Of a DNA stretch of 64,000 nucleotides, positions 62,007 to 64,000 are shown piece by piece. This stretch comes from Pyrodictium sp. (GTDB lineage Archaea; Thermoproteota; Thermoprotei_A; Sulfolobales; Pyrodictiaceae): contig JABXKE010000002.1 in NCBI GenBank assembly GCA_013540595.1, forward strand, positions 186,050 to 250,049. Reading direction: 5' to 3'. The translations under genes were made by a program, and so were the position numbers. How positions within the stretch are numbered: the stretch's first letter is position 1; each line of letters begins with the position of its first letter. The notes below the pieces were generated by a model that did no database searches, had not been told where the DNA came from, and saw only the letters and a program-made list of their open reading frames with translations.

Positions 62007-64000
62007 TTAGCGTTCTCCTGTGTCCTCTTTATCCCTCTCCTTTCTCTTTTTACGCCACTGAATAGGCACCACGACGTGTAGTCTGTCCTGGTATGATTCA
62101 GCAATGCTTTTACCTAGTAAGCCTACAGAGGATTCACTGTCAATTCCATAGTAGTGTTTCAGCATCTTTCTTGCAATCTCCTTTAGGGTCACCATGACAC
62201 TATGAGGTCTTGTGCGGAGCTCTGAGGCTACTTGGTCCCAGCTTTTTGCCTGGAGGACTTTTGAGATAGTGACTAGTTCTTCTTTCTTTGTTAGGGTTAG
62301 CCCCTTTGTCTTTGGGTATACTAGCCAGTAGGATTTCACAAGTTCGTATACTATGTCGGCTGCGGCCTCGTAGGTCATGGGGCCGTAAGCGTAGATCCAT
62401 AGTCTATCGAGCTGTATTGGTGTTAACCGGGGATAGTATGTTTCATCTATGGGGTCCCCAGTTTTGAGTATCATGAGTGCAACCTCTATCTCGAGGCCAC
62501 GGTAGGGATCGTGGAGGCATTCGAGTACCTTCCTCTTGAACTCCCTGTTAATTATTGACACAAGTTCTTTCATCTGCTCTGTTATAGGCTTAAGCACAAG
62601 TATGGTGTATTCGCCGCTTACTGGGTTACGGTCTGGTGACATGTGGACGGGTAGGAAGCCATTCTTTAGCCAGAACCTTAAGAGTTGCTCGTTAACGCCG
62701 AAACCGCTGCCAACCCAGTCTAATCCCTCACTAACGGCTTCCTTGTAGAGTTCTTCTAGGGCGTAGGAGCCTATGCCTTTACCCTGTACCTCGGGGTGTG
62801 TTGCTATGCGTACTATCCTTAGTCCTCGCGCATAGCCAAACTCGCGCAGTCTGGCATGCTTGAGGAGACGATCAGGTATGATGTTTCCAGGAGTCTTTCC
62901 TCCACGAAGGAGGTCTTCGACCATTTCATCGTCAAGTCCCCCCTCACGTGCTATCTGTAGCGCGCAGACTATCTTCTTGTTTGTCTTTGTACGCACAGCT
63001 CTTATGATGTGGTGAGGTGCATCAGCAAGTATGCCAAGGTCGTCGGGCTCGTTTCTGTAGTGGGCTAGTACGTATATGCCAAAGAGCTGGCGGAGCTCCT
63101 TCTCGCCCTCCGGGCTGAAGAGGTATTCAGGACTGTACTTCACATATTCTAGGCGTCCTTCCTCTATGTCTTCTAGGTCTGCCTCGTCTAGTTCTGCTGG
63201 CTCAGCATCAAGGAGTAAAGAGTCAAAGAGCCACTTCTCTACAGGGTCGTCGCGTGCGTAGCGGATAGGTTCATGCATCTCTACGTGTATGAGTTCAGTC
63301 TTAGGGTCTTTCTCTAGTACTGGTAGGAATCTTACAGAAAAGCCCCTACCTGCACCTTCATAGCCGTGTATTGTTGTAGCAAATATTATGCGTCTATGAT
63401 TACGCCATATCTGTATGAGTAGAGGTACATGCATGCCAGCAGCTTCGTCCACAACAACGATATCTGCCTTCATTTTCGGGACATGTATAGGCTCCCAGTA
63501 CTCTATACTGAACTTGGGGCCGTGGATTTCGAGTATGTTGTCTCCTCTCCTCCTTATGTCAATGTTTATGCCAAGCTTATCAGCAGCCTTTACTGCTAGC
63601 GTAAAGAATGCCTGGACGTTGGAGAGGCTTGGAGCAGTAACTACTACCCTTACCCTCCCAGGCTTCTTTATCTTTGTAACCAAGCCTATCGATGCTATGC
63701 CAACAGCTCCCGACTTTCCTCTGCCACGATCTGATGTTATCACTACTGTTTTCTTCCTACCCTTTGGGGGCCTCTCTATCATGGACTCAAGAGTCTTTAT
63801 GACTTCTACCTGGTCTTGTGTGAGTGCAAGCTCGTATAGTTCACGGGGGAACATGGTCTTCTCGGGTATCTCTATTTTCCTCTCACTACTCACGATTGCC
63901 GGGTAGTCCTCAGTTTTCATCAGCTCTCCTCTGTCAACATCAAATATGAAGACACCCTTGTGCTCTAGTAGTTTCCTCTTAAACCACTTTATAAAGACGT
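62007..64000 (-). CDS. tmcA: tRNA(Met) cytidine acetyltransferase TmcA, partial
   Basis: The open frame continues without a stop through the right edge of the window, so the N-terminal part lies outside; the ATG at 63920 is internal. Visible parts are a helicase-like ATPase (VVITSDRGRGKSGAVG, VVDEAAGMHVPLLIQIW, FATTIHGYEGAGRGFSVRF). A GNAT domain follows (IVRIATHPEVQGKGIGSYALEELYKEA, then WVGSGFGVNEQLLRFW), and a C-terminal helical part. TmcA makes N4-acetylcytidine in tRNA (and other RNAs in hyperthermophiles), using acetyl-CoA and ATP. Codons before 63920 (ending KGVFIFDVDRGEL) fit the same protein. Confidence 0.95.
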   Translation of the reverse strand, partial: VFIKWFKRKLLEHKGVFIFDVDRGELMKTEDYPAIVSSERKIEIPEKTMFPRELYELALTQDQVEVIKTLESMIERPPKGRKKTVVITSDRGRGKSGAVGIASIGLVTKIKKPGRVRVVVTAPSLSNVQAFFTLAVKAADKLGINIDIRRRGDNILEIHGPKFSIEYWEPIHVPKMKADIVVVDEAAGMHVPLLIQIWRNHRRIIFATTIHGYEGAGRGFSVRFLPVLEKDPKTELIHVEMHEPIRYARDDPVEKWLFDSLLLDAEPAELDEADLEDIEEGRLEYVKYSPEYLFSPEGEKELRQLFGIYVLAHYRNEPDDLGILADAPHHIIRAVRTKTNKKIVCALQIAREGGLDDEMVEDLLRGGKTPGNIIPDRLLKHARLREFGYARGLRIVRIATHPEVQGKGIGSYALEELYKEAVSEGLDWVGSGFGVNEQLLRFWLKNGFLPVHMSPDRNPVSGEYTILVLKPITEQMKELVSIINREFKRKVLECLHDPYRGLEIEVALMILKTGDPIDETYYPRLTPIQLDRLWIYAYGPMTYEAAADIVYELVKSYWLVYPKTKGLTLTKKEELVTISKVLQAKSWDQVASELRTRPHSVMVTLKEIARKMLKHYYGIDSESSVGLLGKSIAESYQDRLHVVVPIQWRKKRKERDKEDTGER

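Overview
The window is chromosomal DNA of a hyperthermophilic crenarchaeon (Thermoproteota). Desulfurococcales, possibly Pyrodictiaceae-like, is my best inference and is not proven. The evidence is archaeal: a TATA-binding protein gene, archaeal-type phosphorylating GAPDH, a fused-alpha 2-oxoacid:ferredoxin oxidoreductase, tungsten aldehyde:ferredoxin oxidoreductase, TmcA, Lhr and NurA-like proteins, a pterin (MptE/beta-RFAP synthase) cluster, many GTG/TTG starts, and short or absent leaders behind TATA boxes. Genes are dense on both strands. I found no tRNA, rRNA, CRISPR array, insertion sequence or phage.

Layout. 1-3.0 kb: a type IV pilus-like operon on the minus strand (membrane wHTH protein, prepilin-like protein, secretion ATPase, TadC/FlaJ-like membrane protein cut by the window edge). 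3.1-7.5 kb: a phosphodiesterase, a membrane-anchored caspase-fold protein, a radical SAM protein, a fused Alg14/Alg13-like glycosyltransferase and small membrane or unknown ORFs. 7.6-15.8 kb: a sulfate-activation and sulfation island. APS kinase and a TauE-type transporter are divergent from RHH, ATP sulfurylase, DHH phosphoesterase, alkaline-phosphatase-superfamily enzyme, a second RHH and sulfotransferase; a convergent lipid-linked-glycan flippase follows. 16-21 kb: succinyl-CoA synthetase flanked by two OB-fold-like envelope proteins, then a dihydrolipoyl dehydrogenase. 21-30 kb: DUF2797, an inositol-phosphatase family enzyme, carbamate kinase, a protein-lysine methyltransferase-like enzyme, a DMT transporter, a PEBP protein, AOR and a lipoate-ligase-like protein. 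30-36 kb: a MATE transporter, RHH and HTH regulators, DUF432 and pyruvate kinase. 36-48 kb: an N-acetyltransferase, OFOR, cobalamin adenosyltransferase, a degenerate metallophosphoesterase behind a structured leader, DUF411, MgtC/DUF4010, NAD synthetase, NAD(P)HX repair enzyme and TBP. 48-52 kb: unknown/PIN-like pair, then pgk-gap-usp. 52-64 kb: Lhr helicase, small regulators, a solitary Cas4-like nuclease, PHP phosphoesterase, TrpRS, NurA-like nuclease, a pterin cluster (DUF447, mptE, RFAP synthase) and TmcA, cut by the right edge.

The best candidate for an undescribed system is the sulfation island. It holds every step from sulfate to PAPS, a PAPS-dependent sulfotransferase, a candidate enzyme for recycling the pAp by-product and a flippase, with two small RHH proteins and a near-perfect 20-bp inverted repeat in the divergent promoter. 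No APS/PAPS reductase or sulfite reductase accompanies it, so making sulfated glycans or other envelope molecules seems likelier than sulfur assimilation. Second-tier items are three GC-rich, strongly foldable intergenic segments (about 41.11-41.21, 46.99-47.20 and 59.48-59.58 kb) that look like structured RNAs, and a membrane-anchored His/Cys caspase-like protein.
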